From Nanobdellota archaeon (GTDB taxonomy: Archaea; Nanobdellota; Nanobdellia; Pacearchaeales; GW2011-AR1): DNA of 13,344 bases. The notes beneath the pieces were generated by a model. It searched no databases, was not told where the DNA came from, and saw only the letters and a program-made list of their open reading frames with translations. This document shows positions 12,685 through 13,344 of the stretch, piece after piece. Location of the stretch: the NCBI GenBank assembly GCA_018817905.1, contig JAHISS010000086.1, positions 1-13,344 on the forward strand, given 5' to 3'. Each line of letters starts with the position of its first letter. The first letter of the stretch is position 1. The translations under genes were made by a program, and so were the position numbers.

Positions 12685-13148
12685 TAGACAGAAACACGGC
12701 AAAAAAGAAAAGACCACTATCAATAACCTTAATTATTGTTTGGATAATTTTAGCAATCATCCGTGGAGTTTCGAAGATATTTGCTTCTGATAGGATAGAA
12801 ATAAATAAACAAATTTTTGGTTCAACTTTCTCCTTTGTGAATTATGGTATTGACATTCTTATTTTAATTGGTTTTGTAATATTTTTATTTATGTTTGTCA
12901 AAAGAAAAAGAGATACTTGGAAATATTTTATTTATTTCCTTGCTTTTTTGATGATTGGTGTATTAACTGGAACATCTCTTATGTTTCTCAATTTTGAAAA
13001 ATTCGCTGAACTTACGGTATCTGCAAGCGGGAAATCACTCGCAGATATCCTCCCCATTTTCCTATTTATTAGCCCAATCCTTGTACTAGGTTTCTACGCA
13101 TTAGTTATGTATTTTGTTAAGAAGAATAGAATCTATTTTGAAAAATAA
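12681..13148 (+). CDS. small four-helix membrane protein, unknown
   Basis: 155 residues. A basic cytoplasmic N-terminus (MIDRNTAKKKRP) is followed by four hydrophobic segments, about 14-34, 55-73, 81-102 and 122-146, with a basic C-terminus (KKNRIYFEK). Positive-inside charges place both ends in the cytoplasm. No catalytic motif or known family is visible. The ATGA overlap with the preceding membrane gene implies a stoichiometric pair, perhaps one membrane complex. AT-rich codons and the lack of GCG/GGC codons separate this pair from the housekeeping genes and may indicate a different history. Confidence 0.7.
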   Translation: MIDRNTAKKKRPLSITLIIVWIILAIIRGVSKIFASDRIEINKQIFGSTFSFVNYGIDILILIGFVIFLFMFVKRKRDTWKYFIYFLAFLMIGVLTGTSLMFLNFEKFAELTVSASGKSLADILPIFLFISPILVLGFYALVMYFVKKNRIYFEK

Positions 13149-13226
13149 AAATCAAATTCCGCCTTCTATGCTATTATTTACAGACTTTTGAACCAAAGTA
13201 CTTAAAGCCTCTACCGCGACTTGAAT

Positions 13227-13320
13227 GTACGACTTCTTTTAGAAAAAGAAGTTGTACGCATCAAGAAAACTATTATAGCTTCGCCTTTGGCGAAGTCATC
13301 GCCGATGGCACAAGGCGGTA
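13227..13320 (+). repeat. structured inverted-repeat element, copy 2
   Basis: A 14-bp hairpin with one G-T pair and an AGA loop (13227-13240/13244-13257) is followed by GCATC, a spacer containing CTATTATAG, the perfect hairpin CTTCGCC-TTT-GGCGAAG (13279-13295), and a GC-rich region with GCACAA and TAGCGAG. Copy 1 on the minus strand at 846-757 has the same order. The 13149-13226 stretch before it holds no gene. Confidence 0.55.
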
Positions 13321-13344
13321 GCGAGAATGGAATTGCAGATTCCA

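Overview
The window looks like AT-rich archaeal chromosome, most likely from a small-genome DPANN-type archaeon (Woesearchaeota/Pacearchaeota-like; this placement is inference). The evidence is two archaeal/eukaryotic-type ribosomal proteins (eL33/L35Ae and uL16/L10e), and TATA boxes of the TTTAAATA type upstream of nearly every gene. The TATA boxes fall into two spacing classes. In one, the box begins 29-31 nt before the start codon (leaderless mRNAs). In the other, it begins about 40 nt before it (roughly 11-nt leaders). Genes are compact, and the intergenic gaps are unusually rich in repeats and hairpins.

Layout. 1-72: possible 3' end of a gene. 102-617: small P-loop-kinase-like protein that has lost a normal Walker A motif. 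618-1000: hairpin-rich gap with a tRNA-3'-end-like sequence and one copy of a structured repeat. 1001-2200: lysine 2,3-aminomutase (radical SAM/PLP), with no AblB partner in view. 2386-3582, minus strand: MFS transporter. 3860-4057: CxxC-x17-CxxC zinc-ribbon mini-protein. 4409-6223: large nucleotidyltransferase-fold protein, flanked on both sides by copies of an ~80-nt structured repeat. 6479-7608: tight cluster of a 17-codon leader ORF, L35Ae, an unknown 87-aa protein and L10e, joined by overlaps. 7609-8050: gap with a compact DR-IR...IR-DR element. 8051-10705: phosphoenolpyruvate synthase with a Gly-rich linker and acidic C-terminal tail. 10839-11693: unrecognised charged helical protein. 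11752-12081: winged-helix regulator with a palindrome at its own start. 12361-13148: two overlapping small membrane proteins. 13149-13344: a second, inverted copy of the structured repeat found near 760-846.

Functionally this is a mixed housekeeping segment: translation (L35Ae, L10e), central carbon metabolism (PEP synthase) and amino-acid chemistry (KamA), with several lineage-specific unknowns. I see no phage, CRISPR, toxin-antitoxin or defence module. The least explained signal is in the non-coding DNA: at least three distinct repeat families with conserved or compensating hairpins, one ending in T-runs, plus palindromes at two promoters.
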